Assembly (NCBI GenBank): GCA_910589485.1
Contig: CAJUSW010000005.1
Span: 124,001 to 188,000, forward strand
DNA from: an uncultured Duncaniella sp.
Lineage (GTDB): Bacteria > Bacteroidota > Bacteroidia > Bacteroidales > Muribaculaceae
DNA: 64,000 nucleotides
Direction of reading: 5' to 3'
Shown: one piece after another, positions 1 to 7,811 of the stretch
Numbering within the stretch: the first letter of the stretch is position 1
How the letters are laid out: every line of letters starts with the position of its first letter
The notes under the pieces: generated by a model
The model's input: only the letters and a program-made list of their open reading frames with translations
Told to the model about the DNA's origin: nothing
Databases searched by the model: none
Made by a program: the position numbers and the translations under genes

Positions 1-24
1 GACATCTAAAAAGAATATTGATGT

Positions 25-948
25 ATGGAACATAAAAAAGTTGTAATAACAAATTTCACGGACCCTCTGTGCACTTGGTGTTGGGGGCTGGAGCCCGTGT
101 TTAGGAAATTGGAGACACATTTTCCCGGTGACATAGAATTCCACTATGTGATGGGCGGACTTGTAGAGAATATAGAGGAGAAATGGGATCCGGCAAACGG
201 CATCGGTCACGCTGACATTCCTCGCATAAACCAGCAGATTGAGGCTCACTGGAAAGATGCCGCACGTCGTCACGGCATGCCGGTGAAAGGTACAGGTTTC
301 ACCCTGTTCTCAAGGGAATATCCCTCGACATATCCTCAGAACATTGCATATAAGGCCGCACAAATGGTTGACGCAAAAAAAGCCGACCGTTTCTTACGTA
401 GAATGAGGGAAGCTTCTGCAGCGGAATACCTGATGACCTCGCACCCCGACGTGATTAACCAACTTGCCGCCGAAGCGGGACTCGACCTTGTGAAGTTTCA
501 CAAGCATCTTGAAGACGGATCGGCCGAGAAGGCGTTCAAGGATGATCTGAGGATAACCAGAGCTTTCGGTGTCACCGGTTTCCCGACATGCTTGGTAAGT
601 TATGGCGACAAGCAGGTGCTACTGCGTGGCTACAATGACTATGAGACATTTGTCAAGGTTATCGAGATGGCAAGCAACGGCAAAGTGAAACCTGTAGAAA
701 GTCTATCACTCAATGATACTGCCATGCTTGACTTCATAAAGGATCATGGCCGAATGGCACTTGCTGAGGTCAAAGAGGCTTTCGACTTTCCCGATATCAA
801 AACCGCCGACGCATGGGTGCGGAAGATGGAAAAAGATGGGAAAGTCAAAATTAACCCAGTCGGAGAGAGTTACTTCGTGGACCCCGTAACCATTGCCGAG
901 ATTACCGGTGGTCATTATTGTGACATCTCAACAGGTCAATGTATCTGA
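25..948 (+). CDS. DsbA-family thiol oxidoreductase with C-terminal helical/winged-helix-like extension
   Basis: This 307-residue protein has a thioredoxin-like DsbA/FrnE fold in its first 220 residues. The redox motif is C16-T-W-C19 directly after the first beta strand, and a cis-proline loop reading GFPTC lies near residue 190. There is no signal peptide, so it should act in the cytoplasm, like the FrnE-type group, rather than in periplasmic disulfide formation. Residues 225-290 form an extra alpha-helical domain that resembles a small winged helix, and the tail carries two more cysteines (YCDISTGQC). The partner protein is not known. It stands alone, with its own terminator before marR. The family call is firm; the substrate is unknown. 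Confidence 0.85.
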   Translation: MEHKKVVITNFTDPLCTWCWGLEPVFRKLETHFPGDIEFHYVMGGLVENIEEKWDPANGIGHADIPRINQQIEAHWKDAARRHGMPVKGTGFTLFSREYPSTYPQNIAYKAAQMVDAKKADRFLRRMREASAAEYLMTSHPDVINQLAAEAGLDLVKFHKHLEDGSAEKAFKDDLRITRAFGVTGFPTCLVSYGDKQVLLRGYNDYETFVKVIEMASNGKVKPVESLSLNDTAMLDFIKDHGRMALAEVKEAFDFPDIKTADAWVRKMEKDGKVKINPVGESYFVDPVTIAEITGGHYCDISTGQCI

Positions 949-976
949 TCAGATTGTGGATTCCCCCACCCTTATT

Positions 977-1007
977 GCGCTCTCTGTTGTAGACGGAGGG
1001 CGCTTTT
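977..1007 (+). terminator. Probable intrinsic terminator of the DsbA-like gene
   Basis: GCGCTCT (977-983) pairs with AGGGCGC (997-1003), with one G-U pair and a 13-nt loop, followed by TTTT. It lies 29 nt after the DsbA-like stop codon. Confidence 0.6.
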
Positions 1008-1031
1008 ACGTTAAATTGAACGTGCAAAGTA

Positions 1032-1072
1032 TTGACTAATCAATACTTTTTATTATCTTTGCGCTTAGTCAA
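1032..1072 (+). promoter_or_regulatory. marR promoter with flanking inverted repeats (probable MarR operator)
   Basis: A Bacteroidetes-type -7 element TATCTTTG sits at 1054-1061. It is bracketed by perfect inverted arms TTGACTAA (1032-1039) and TTAGTCAA (1065-1072), and the left side also forms the near-palindrome TTGACTAATCAA (1032-1043). Two dyads around the -7 box upstream of a MarR gene suggest autorepression; this is inferred from known MarR biology. Confidence 0.6.
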
Positions 1073-1085
1073 TTACATACCCGAT

Positions 1086-1514
1086 ATGGAGAATGAAATA
1101 ATCAATCGCATGGGCTTCATGATGGAACAGGCATTGGGAACAATGACCGGTGCGCTCGCAAATGCGTTCAAAGCCAATGGCATAGACCTGCCACACTCAC
1201 AATATACTGTGTTGAGGCTTCTGTATTCATCCGAAACGCCTATGACACAAATAAATATTGCTGAAATTTTGAAAAAAGACGCGGCGGCAATAAAACGTAC
1301 TGTTGACATTCTCGAAAGGAAAGGTCTCGTGGTACGTGAAGCACAAAACGGACGGACCAACAGAGTGGTCTGCACCGAAAAGGCCCTTGCTATGAAGGAG
1401 ATAGTCATAGAATCTGCCAACGACACCCTCCACCGGATGTTAGGCGACTTTACGGAAGTAGAATTGAATGGATTTATAACCATGCTCGGCAGAATTGCCG
1501 AATCGAAGTTATGA
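1086..1514 (+). CDS. MarR-family transcriptional regulator
   Basis: This 142-residue winged-helix regulator has the MarR layout: dimerisation helix, a HTH around residues 50-90 (reading ILKKDAAAIKRTVDILERKG), a wing with AQNGRTNRVV, and a C-terminal helix. I chose the ATG at 1086 because the in-frame start at 1032 lies upstream of the -7 element and so is not transcribed. Its stop overlaps the start of the MFS gene (ATGA), indicating translational coupling, so the likely job is controlling export of a small toxic compound. The promoter carries dyad repeats suited to autoregulation. The ligand is unknown. Confidence 0.9.
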   Translation: MENEIINRMGFMMEQALGTMTGALANAFKANGIDLPHSQYTVLRLLYSSETPMTQINIAEILKKDAAAIKRTVDILERKGLVVREAQNGRTNRVVCTEKALAMKEIVIESANDTLHRMLGDFTEVELNGFITMLGRIAESKL

Positions 1515-2689
1515 CTGACACCCTATTAAATCGAAATTTCTTTCTCGTGGCTACGGGAAATTTCTTCCTGTTTCTTAGCTTCTATGCCCTGATGCCACTT
1601 CTCCCCTTCTATCTGACGGAACAATTTTCGGCAGACGGAACGGCTGTAGGTCTTGTCCTGTCATGCTATATGGTCTCATGCATTGTCATCCGTCCATATT
1701 GCGGATATCTTCTCGACACCATGAACCGCAGACCGGTTTATATTTTATCATATCTGATTTTCTCAGCAGTGTTTTCAGCATACGCGCTTTGCGCAACATT
1801 GTGGCTGTTCATACTGCTCAGAGTAATTCACGGGGCATCATTCGGATGCGCCACAGTTTCGGGCGGATCTCTCGTAACGCAAGTGATCCCACGCAACCGT
1901 CTTGGTGAGGGGATCGGCTATTACGGACTCGCCAATACTATATCCATGTGCATAGGGCCGTTGCTCGGTCTTTATGCCTACAGGCATCTGTCGTACACAA
2001 CAATATTTCTGCTTCTCACCGGCGTAGCCATCGCTGGCACAAGCATGGCCTCCTTAGTCATGATCCCGCCCCGAAGCCACAGGCCGGTAAAGAGGATCAC
2101 GCTTGATTCATTCTTCATAAAATCGGGACTGACATACTCTATTATCCAGATTTTAGCATACGTAAGTTATGGAGCCACCACGACTTACATCGCTGTGTTT
2201 GCCGATCAGAATATGGTAGGCGGTCTCGGTGGCTGGTATTTCACGTGTATGGCTGTAGGTCTTGCCATCTCCCGTCCATTTGCCGGCAAGAGAGTTGACT
2301 CCGGTAACATCGAGGCTCTTGTATTCTTCGGGCTTACGACAGCCATCGCAATAAGCATATCGCTCTTCTCTCTACACATGCTGCCACAATCAGTACGTCC
2401 AGTATTTTTCCTATCCACCGCATTCATCCAGGGTATCGGATATGGGGTGATGCATCCGGCGTTCAACACTATTTTTGTAAGACTTACAGATGAGGCTCAC
2501 CGTGGCGCCGCAACCTCAATGTTTTTCACAAGCAACGATCTCGGCATAGGCATAGGAGTGCTTACCGGAGGAATGGCCGCCCAATACTTCGGAGGCTATT
2601 TCGCAATATATGGCATTGGCGGAATTTTATGTCTCATTTCTCTGATAATGTTCATCTTCAAACGCCATAATGCAGTCAATAAACAATAA
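1511..2689 (+). CDS. MFS transporter, drug-efflux type
   Basis: This 392-residue protein has about 12 hydrophobic segments and the MFS cytoplasmic loop between helices 2 and 3 (GYLLDTMNRRPV). The overall look matches DHA-type multidrug or arabinose-efflux-like exporters. It overlaps the marR stop codon by 4 nt, so expression should follow the MarR repressor. The neighbouring ABM monooxygenase suggests the exported or detoxified compound may be a quinone or other aromatic, but that is inference. Inner-membrane location. The family is sure; the substrate is not recognisable. Confidence 0.88.
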   Translation: MTDTLLNRNFFLVATGNFFLFLSFYALMPLLPFYLTEQFSADGTAVGLVLSCYMVSCIVIRPYCGYLLDTMNRRPVYILSYLIFSAVFSAYALCATLWLFILLRVIHGASFGCATVSGGSLVTQVIPRNRLGEGIGYYGLANTISMCIGPLLGLYAYRHLSYTTIFLLLTGVAIAGTSMASLVMIPPRSHRPVKRITLDSFFIKSGLTYSIIQILAYVSYGATTTYIAVFADQNMVGGLGGWYFTCMAVGLAISRPFAGKRVDSGNIEALVFFGLTTAIAISISLFSLHMLPQSVRPVFFLSTAFIQGIGYGVMHPAFNTIFVRLTDEAHRGAATSMFFTSNDLGIGIGVLTGGMAAQYFGGYFAIYGIGGILCLISLIMFIFKRHNAVNKQ

Positions 2690-2740
2690 ACTCAACACTT
2701 AAATGGGGCGAGGGAGATTTCGCTCTCGTTGACAGGAAAT

Positions 2741-3169
2741 ATGATGACAAAAAATAGATTTATAGCAATAATCATCAGCATGGTGACATGCTTTTCACTG
2801 TGCGCACATACACATAATATGGTTGAGAAAGAAAAGATGGCGACTGACGGCATAGTCAGATTGTCGAAAATTGAGGTTTATCCCCAGTATCTTGATGAAT
2901 ATATGGAGTTTGCCGTTGAGGTCGGGACAAAATCACTTCGCACCGAGCCGGGTGTGCTGACCATGTATGCCATGCAGGACAAAGAGAATCCTTGCCTGAT
3001 TACGATTCTGGAGACATATTCTTCGCAAGAGGCGTATAAATCCCATATCGCATCGGATCATTTTCAGAAATACAAGCAGGGGACTCTACATATGGTAAAG
3101 AGTCTTGAGCTTTGCGACCAAACGCCCCTGAATCCTGACAATATAATCACAAATACGATTGTCCGGTGA
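2741..3169 (+). CDS. Exported antibiotic biosynthesis monooxygenase (ABM) domain protein
   Basis: The 142-residue product begins with a hydrophobic signal segment (residues 5-22) and then one ferredoxin-like ABM domain (about residues 36-125; IVRLSKIEVYPQYLDEYMEF onward, with the EPGVLTMYAM strand). Such domains occur in small cofactor-free quinol monooxygenases and haem-degrading enzymes. I prefer the ATG at 2741, after AGGAAAT, over the TTG at 2729. It follows the MFS gene by about 50 nt on the same strand and probably belongs to the MarR unit. The exported location is unusual for enzymes of this type. The substrate is unknown. Confidence 0.75.
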   Translation: MMTKNRFIAIIISMVTCFSLCAHTHNMVEKEKMATDGIVRLSKIEVYPQYLDEYMEFAVEVGTKSLRTEPGVLTMYAMQDKENPCLITILETYSSQEAYKSHIASDHFQKYKQGTLHMVKSLELCDQTPLNPDNIITNTIVR

Positions 3170-3209
3170 AGGAAATGCGGGGACGTGAGGAGTGGGGATA
3201 GGTTAGTAA

Positions 3210-3765
3210 TCAACAAATACCGGCTCCCATTTCTTCAATCATCGTACTCCATAGTCCGTCTGGGTCTTCGATGGCTGTTGAATCTATTTTATCAACTTTC
3301 CGGCGGAGTTCGGCTTCCGCTTTCTCACATTCTTTCTCGAATACATCTGTCTCTACAGCGGGTTCAAGATCTGCAAGACGTCTTTCCGCTTCCATGTACA
3401 GATTCATGATTGCCATGAAAGCGGGAAAGTTGGTGGAGCAATATCCTATGATATGTGCTGACAATCTCCACTTTAAGAGCATAGCCCATCTTTTGGGCAA
3501 AGCAGTTGTAGACCAGAGCACGGTGTTTTCGGTGAGGGCTCAGTTTGGAGTATCCCGGGGTCACATTTTGTTTCTCGACATTAGCGCTGATGGTGAGACG
3601 ACCGTTTCCATCGAGGTCTATCGGCGACAGTTCCTGAAGGATAACCTGACAGATGCCATAAGTGGCAACATACAAATGGGCCACATCGCAGTAATTCGAT
3701 TCCTCCTTGATGCGCCGGTCGATAATATCATCGTCCTCAAAGGAGAGCATTTGCAGTTTTGCCAT
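3210..3765 (-). pseudogene. Frameshifted hypothetical gene at the end of the Sel1 cluster
   Basis: Two overlapping reading frames together make one plausible protein of about 184 residues. The first frame runs from the ATG at 3765 (MAKLQMLSFEDDD...) and reads sensibly to about VYNCFAQ; the second continues as RWAMLLKWRLSAHIIGYCS to a charged coiled-coil-like end and the stop at 3210. Removing one base from the A4 run on the coding strand (TTTT at 3491-3494) joins them. It starts 9 nt after the Sel1 gene, so it was probably the last gene of that operon. The product is not recognised. A sequencing or assembly error in the homopolymer is the main alternative. Confidence 0.6.
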
Positions 3766-3774
3766 AGTCTATTC

Positions 3775-4908
3775 CTATCTTTGGAAGTCGCGGAATTTCT
3801 TGTTGTTGAGGGCGTTTTCGGCTGCGCGGTTATAGTGGGAGGCGGCGAGTTTGAAATAGTCGTAAGCCTTGCGCAAGTCGACTTCAACGCCAAGTCCTTT
3901 GAGGTACATGTTGCCGATTTCATACTCTGCCACATCTGCGAAAGAATACCTTTTCATGCTTTTTTCGCTGACTACCTGCTGATATAATGCCATAGCCGCC
4001 GCGTAATCCCTTTCGCATCCTGCACCGCGTTTGTAGCACTCTGCCAATTTTAACTTGGCAGAGGTGTCTCCACTGTCGGCTGCTTTCCAGAACCATTCAA
4101 ACGCCTTGTCAAAATCTTTTTGCACACCCTCGCCGTCGAGATATGCGGTCGCTATCGCATAGTATGCCGGGGTATAGCCCAGCTCCGCCGCCTTCATGTA
4201 ACATTCAAAGGCTTTTTCTTCAGATACCTCTCGGCTGTACATCCGGCCTAAATCGTAGTAGGAATCCCCGTCCTTCTTTTCACCGGAAATCTCCTCATAG
4301 AGCCGTACCGCATCATCTACCCGGTCGGGCAGATTGCTGTCAATTTCTTCCGGAACGTCACAACCGTTGTACAATGCGTCAGCCAGATTCTTTTTGTCTT
4401 TGGCAGTTCCTTTTTCTGCTTTCCCCCTCAATATCTCTATCAGACGTTCATGCCACATCATGGCAGCTTCACGTCCTTCCTTTTCCGTCATGTCACAGGG
4501 ACGGTCATGCACATAAAGATTCATCAGGGATTTTGCAGCGCTCACCACGCCTTTGTCAGCTTTCTTCTTCAGAACGTCTATCATACGGTAAAGCCATTTC
4601 CGCCCCAATGACTTTCTCTGCTCAAGATCCATGTCATCGCAGATGAAGCGGTAATAGTCGGCAAGGAACTTTATGGCTTTCATATTTTCGGCACTTGCCG
4701 CTCTCTCCATCCAAGACAGAAAGCGGGAGGGCTCCTCGCTGTAATAGGTGTAGTAATACATGCCAAGCATATATTGTGCCCGGGCATTGCCCTGATCAGC
4801 AATGGGAGTTATGGCCTCGACCGCCGACAGCGCTTGCTCCGGATCATCAAAAACATCGACGCTTTGCTTTATGATTTTGAGATACTCTGACAGTTCCTTG
4901 CTGTTCAT
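3775..4908 (-). CDS. Sel1-repeat (TPR-like) protein, copy 2 of the cluster
   Basis: This 377-residue protein is built of Sel1-like alpha/alpha repeats, clearest in the C-terminal half (YYAIATAYLDGEGVQKDFDK; LKLAECYKRGAGCERDYAAA; IGNMYLKGLGVEVDLRKAYD). It has no signal peptide or membrane segment, so a cytoplasmic scaffold that binds other proteins is expected. It is paralogous to the 393-residue protein two genes upstream, with the same opening theme of a leading helix, then VEAITPIADQGNARAQYMLG. It lies 6 nt after the DMP19-like gene. The binding partner is unknown; Sel1 proteins beside DUF4375-type proteins are sometimes found in polymorphic toxin immunity neighbourhoods. Confidence 0.85.
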   Translation of the reverse strand: MNSKELSEYLKIIKQSVDVFDDPEQALSAVEAITPIADQGNARAQYMLGMYYYTYYSEEPSRFLSWMERAASAENMKAIKFLADYYRFICDDMDLEQRKSLGRKWLYRMIDVLKKKADKGVVSAAKSLMNLYVHDRPCDMTEKEGREAAMMWHERLIEILRGKAEKGTAKDKKNLADALYNGCDVPEEIDSNLPDRVDDAVRLYEEISGEKKDGDSYYDLGRMYSREVSEEKAFECYMKAAELGYTPAYYAIATAYLDGEGVQKDFDKAFEWFWKAADSGDTSAKLKLAECYKRGAGCERDYAAAMALYQQVVSEKSMKRYSFADVAEYEIGNMYLKGLGVEVDLRKAYDYFKLAASHYNRAAENALNNKKFRDFQR

Positions 4909-4914
4909 AGATCT

Positions 4915-5274
4915 TCAGTCAAAAATAACATTCCTATTTTCCCATACGAATTCCTCAAGACAGTCGCATAGCGATGGCTCAAAATCGTAATAGGCATTGT
5001 CGGTTTCTTCAAAGTCATCCTCTTCGCCATCGGTGATTGCCCGGCGATAGTTGTCGGCCATATCCTTGTTGGCAACAGTAAAAAGGGCATCTTCCAGTTC
5101 ATCGGGATTGGTTTCTGGATAACAGTCCCGATAGCCGGAATGTCCTCCGTTCTGCATCTCGGCATCATACCAGAAGCAGAGCACCGCTTTCTTCTGAATC
5201 GGTGAAAGAGTCTCCGCATCGCGGTCGCAAATCTCTTCAATAAATCTGTTCCAAAGAGTATCTTTTTCTGTCAT
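4915..5274 (-). CDS. Small acidic DMP19/DUF4375-like protein
   Basis: This 119-residue, strongly acidic protein has a pattern recalling the DMP19/DUF4375 family: a helix with LSPIQKKAVLCFWYDAEMQ, a glycine-rich turn NGGHSGYRDCYP, and a following helix with A-x-x-x-V-A. Family members include a DNA-mimic protein and putative immunity proteins. Here the function is inferred only. It sits between two paralogous Sel1-repeat genes with gaps of 4 and 6 nt, so all three are co-transcribed. The family assignment is moderate because I rely on pattern memory rather than an alignment. Confidence 0.55.
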   Translation of the reverse strand: MTEKDTLWNRFIEEICDRDAETLSPIQKKAVLCFWYDAEMQNGGHSGYRDCYPETNPDELEDALFTVANKDMADNYRRAITDGEEDDFEETDNAYYDFEPSLCDCLEEFVWENRNVIFD

Positions 5275-5278
5275 AGTG

Positions 5279-6460
5279 CTAAAGCAATTCGTTTAATTTG
5301 TTTTCAGCCTGAGGATTATTACATTTCTTCACGGCGAGTGTGAAATAGCGGATTGCCTTTTTGAAATCGGGCTGTACGCCAAATCCATTGAGATACATGT
5401 TGCCGAGTTCGTACAACGCCGTCCCGATACCGGTGGCCTGACGTTTGAATCCTCGGCCATTGACGCGCTCGGCGATATGCTGATATTCAAGTATTGCCTT
5501 TTCATAATCCTGCTTGCCTCCGATACCGTCCCTGTAACATTCGGCAAGTTTCAAGGTCGCTGTGATTTCGCCCAGATCGGCACCTTTCTTATACCATCGG
5601 CGGGCGGTGGCATCGTCCGGCTCAACGCCTTTGCCATAGCGATATGCGTCGCCTATTCGCGCAAAGGCCTCATGACAATTCAGCTTTGCGGCTCTTTTAA
5701 GGCTGGTGAGGGCCTTTTCCCATTGGTCCAAATCATTATATGCGCATCCCATTTTGTAATAGGCTTCCGACTTAATGAAGCCATCGCAGTCGCTATCGGT
5801 AATATCCCGATATAGCCGTATGGCCTGCGACAGACTCCGCTCATCATCTTGGTCGGAGAAGGAATCCAAAAGTTCCTCCGGGACGCCATCGGCATACAGA
5901 AGTGTGTCAGCAAGGTTCATCTTATCCACACAGTCACCCTTCGCAACCTTTGCCGTCAATATCTCAATCCATCGGTCATACCACTTCCGCGCTATTGTAA
6001 TGCCCTCATCGTGCGTTATGTCCTCAGGACAATCCTCAATGTACAGATTCATCAATGACTTGGCCGCATCAACCGAACCCTTGTCGGCCATAGAAGCCAG
6101 CAGGTCGAACCACCGCCTGTGCCATTTCAGTATCAAAGAATTTCTATGAGCTGTATCTATACCATCGGGGCAGTCATTGCGATATATCTCCATAATGAAT
6201 TGTGCGGCGTCGGGAGTGCCGTTGTCGGCTGCCTTTTCAAACCAATGAATAGCTTTACGGTTGTCGCATCCGCTATGATAACCCCATGAATAATACTTGC
6301 CGAGAAGCATCCGGGCCTTAACATCGCCCTGCTCTGCTACCGGAGTTATAGCATCGACAGCTTGCCTTGCTGAGACGGCATCACCCTCTCCGGCATGGCA
6401 TCTGATGAATTGACGGATGATTCGGTATGATTCTGACAGGCGTTTGTTATTCGCGTTCAT
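5279..6460 (-). CDS. Sel1-repeat (TPR-like) protein, first gene of the cluster
   Basis: This 393-residue Sel1-like repeat protein contains several 36-residue units such as ARIGDAYRYGKGVEPDDATA and YELGNMYLNGFGVQPDFKKA. It has no export signal and is probably a cytoplasmic interaction scaffold. It is a paralogue of the 377-residue protein downstream and leads a tight minus-strand operon (Sel1, DMP19-like, Sel1, frameshifted gene). Its ATG is embedded in the end of an interspersed repeat (6459-6648), so the repeat supplies its whole immediate upstream region. The ligand and role are unknown. Confidence 0.85.
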   Translation of the reverse strand: MNANNKRLSESYRIIRQFIRCHAGEGDAVSARQAVDAITPVAEQGDVKARMLLGKYYSWGYHSGCDNRKAIHWFEKAADNGTPDAAQFIMEIYRNDCPDGIDTAHRNSLILKWHRRWFDLLASMADKGSVDAAKSLMNLYIEDCPEDITHDEGITIARKWYDRWIEILTAKVAKGDCVDKMNLADTLLYADGVPEELLDSFSDQDDERSLSQAIRLYRDITDSDCDGFIKSEAYYKMGCAYNDLDQWEKALTSLKRAAKLNCHEAFARIGDAYRYGKGVEPDDATARRWYKKGADLGEITATLKLAECYRDGIGGKQDYEKAILEYQHIAERVNGRGFKRQATGIGTALYELGNMYLNGFGVQPDFKKAIRYFTLAVKKCNNPQAENKLNELL

Positions 6461-6648
6461 AAGTAAGTCTTAAAAATTAAACGCTATATGTAAGTCCTAA
6501 AGAGCTTGCTCAATAAATCTTGTTCTTTTTGGCTATTTTGGCATTGTCTCTCAGTCGCATAGCTCGCTATGCTCCTTCATTCCGCAGCCAAAATACCGCA
6601 AAAAATAACTGCGATTTATTTGTGCATTAATTTTTACGACTTACTTAT
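6459..6648. repeat. Full-length interspersed repeat with ATAAGTAAGTC termini (MITE-like)
   Basis: This 190-bp element has inverted ends: ATAAGTAAGTCTTAAAAATT at the left and AATTTTTACGACTTACTTAT at the right. Inside is a short palindrome GCATAGC-TC-GCTATGC. It encodes no protein. Partial copies lie at 9181-9228, 12486-12535, 23178-23276 and 28170-28223. The left end overlaps the start codon of the Sel1 gene. Confidence 0.8.
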
Positions 6649-6679
6649 TTGGCGGGCTCTATAATCTGGGATTCTTCTC

Positions 6680-7321
6680 TTATACAGATGGTGAGTAGTG
6701 AATTATTTGTCTTATCGACTCTTTGACTTTCGGCAGATCACTGTCGGTCAACAACGGAATCAAATTTTGTATCTCTTCCATGGGTTTATCCCACCATTTC
6801 AACGTCAGCAATAAATCAATCAATTCGTCATCAAATCGCTTGCATATGACACGTGCAGGGTTTCCGGCGACAATGGTGTAAGGCTCCACATCTTTACTTA
6901 CTACGCTGTTCAATCCGATTATTGCACCGTCTCCAATGTGTATGCCCGGCAGAATGGTCGAATTTTGACCTATCCAAACGTCATTTCCTATGACAGTGTC
7001 ACCCTTTAAGGGTAAGTCGTCGTGAGAGGGAGCCTCCTGCCCCCACCCCATTATATAGAACGGATAGGTCGAGGCTGCGTTCATCTGGTGATTTGCTCCG
7101 TTCATAATGAACGTTACGCCAGATCCAATCTGGCAGAATTTTCCGATAATGAGCTTATCGCCGATAAAATCATAATGATGCAACACATGATTCTCGAAAT
7201 CTGTATCGCTAAAATAGGTGAAGTCGCCGACAATTATATTAGGGTTGGTGATTGTCGGCTTAACCAAAATCAATGTGTTACAGTCCTTGATTGGGAAAAC
7301 GGTATCGGGAGATGGAATCAT
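6680..7321 (-). CDS. Vat-like xenobiotic O-acetyltransferase (hexapeptide repeat)
   Basis: This 213-residue protein belongs to the xenobiotic acetyltransferase branch of left-handed beta-helix enzymes and closely resembles Vat streptogramin A acetyltransferases: IKPTITNPNI-type opening, IGDKLIIGKFCQIGSGVTFI, NGANHQM with the probable catalytic His78, then DLPLKGDTVIGNDVWIGQNS. The enzymes move acetyl from acetyl-CoA to a hydroxyl of a drug such as virginiamycin M or chloramphenicol. Length matches Vat (about 210-220). Its ATG overlaps the hxlR stop (ATGA), so the regulator and enzyme form one operon. Real drug specificity cannot be read from sequence alone. Confidence 0.85.
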   Translation of the reverse strand: MIPSPDTVFPIKDCNTLILVKPTITNPNIIVGDFTYFSDTDFENHVLHHYDFIGDKLIIGKFCQIGSGVTFIMNGANHQMNAASTYPFYIMGWGQEAPSHDDLPLKGDTVIGNDVWIGQNSTILPGIHIGDGAIIGLNSVVSKDVEPYTIVAGNPARVICKRFDDELIDLLLTLKWWDKPMEEIQNLIPLLTDSDLPKVKESIRQIIHYSPSV

Positions 7322-7674
7322 CGGCAGATTTTTTCGTTTCGGTTAATCATTATCTGTTCAAAATTATCCTGACCCCATTTCATCAAAGCTTCGACATGGG
7401 GTAAGAGCGTCTTGCCTAAATCAGTGAGAGAATAGTCGACGCGCGGAGGGACATCGGGATAAAGCTGACGGTGGATTATGCCGTCCGTTGTGAGTTGTTT
7501 CAACACCTGCGACAACACTTTCTCAGAAACGGACGGGATATTGCGGTAAAGCTCGTTGAAGCGCACCGGCTCGCTCTCGGCAATCTTCACGAGAACGACC
7601 AACGCCCATTTGTTTCCGAGCCATTCAAGCATCGGAGCGGCCTTGCAATATTCGTAGTCCAATTTTTTTGCCAT
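7318..7674 (-). CDS. HxlR-family transcriptional regulator
   Basis: This 118-residue winged-helix protein has the HxlR signature: C10-x3-P..LEWLGNKWALVVL, RFNELYRNIPSVSEKVLSQ and a wing with VPPRVDYSLTDLGKTL. Cys10 matches the N-terminal cysteine that senses electrophiles or disulfide stress in YodB-type members. I start at the ATG at 7674, since the longer reading frame has an uncharacteristic N-terminus. It is divergent from a flavoprotein gene, and a palindrome covers that promoter, so it plausibly controls both the flavoprotein and the co-transcribed Vat-like enzyme. Confidence 0.88.
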   Translation of the reverse strand: MAKKLDYEYCKAAPMLEWLGNKWALVVLVKIAESEPVRFNELYRNIPSVSEKVLSQVLKQLTTDGIIHRQLYPDVPPRVDYSLTDLGKTLLPHVEALMKWGQDNFEQIMINRNEKICR

Positions 7675-7747
7675 ACAGTGTTCGCAGAATTGATTGAAAA
7701 TGAGTAAAACAAACTTTTCGGTAAGGGGCAAACGTTCCAGTAAGTTA

Positions 7748-7790
7748 TTGTTTAGGCTCTGATTCTCACCTAACTTTGCACTACAAAGTT
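7748..7790 (+). promoter_or_regulatory. Flavoprotein promoter with palindromic operator
   Basis: TTG at 7748-7750 and TAACTTTG at 7771-7778 form a Bacteroidetes-type promoter. AACTTTG-CACTA-CAAAGTT (7772-7790) is a perfect 7-bp dyad over the -7 box and probable start site, a fitting target for the divergent HxlR regulator. Confidence 0.6.
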
Positions 7791-7811
7791 AATAAAAATA
7801 ATAACTACACA

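Noticed and set aside
3271..3987. A 238-codon plus-strand reading frame
   Set aside because: It lies opposite the frameshifted gene and the Sel1 gene end, and has no protein-family look; the minus-strand frames fit the operon.
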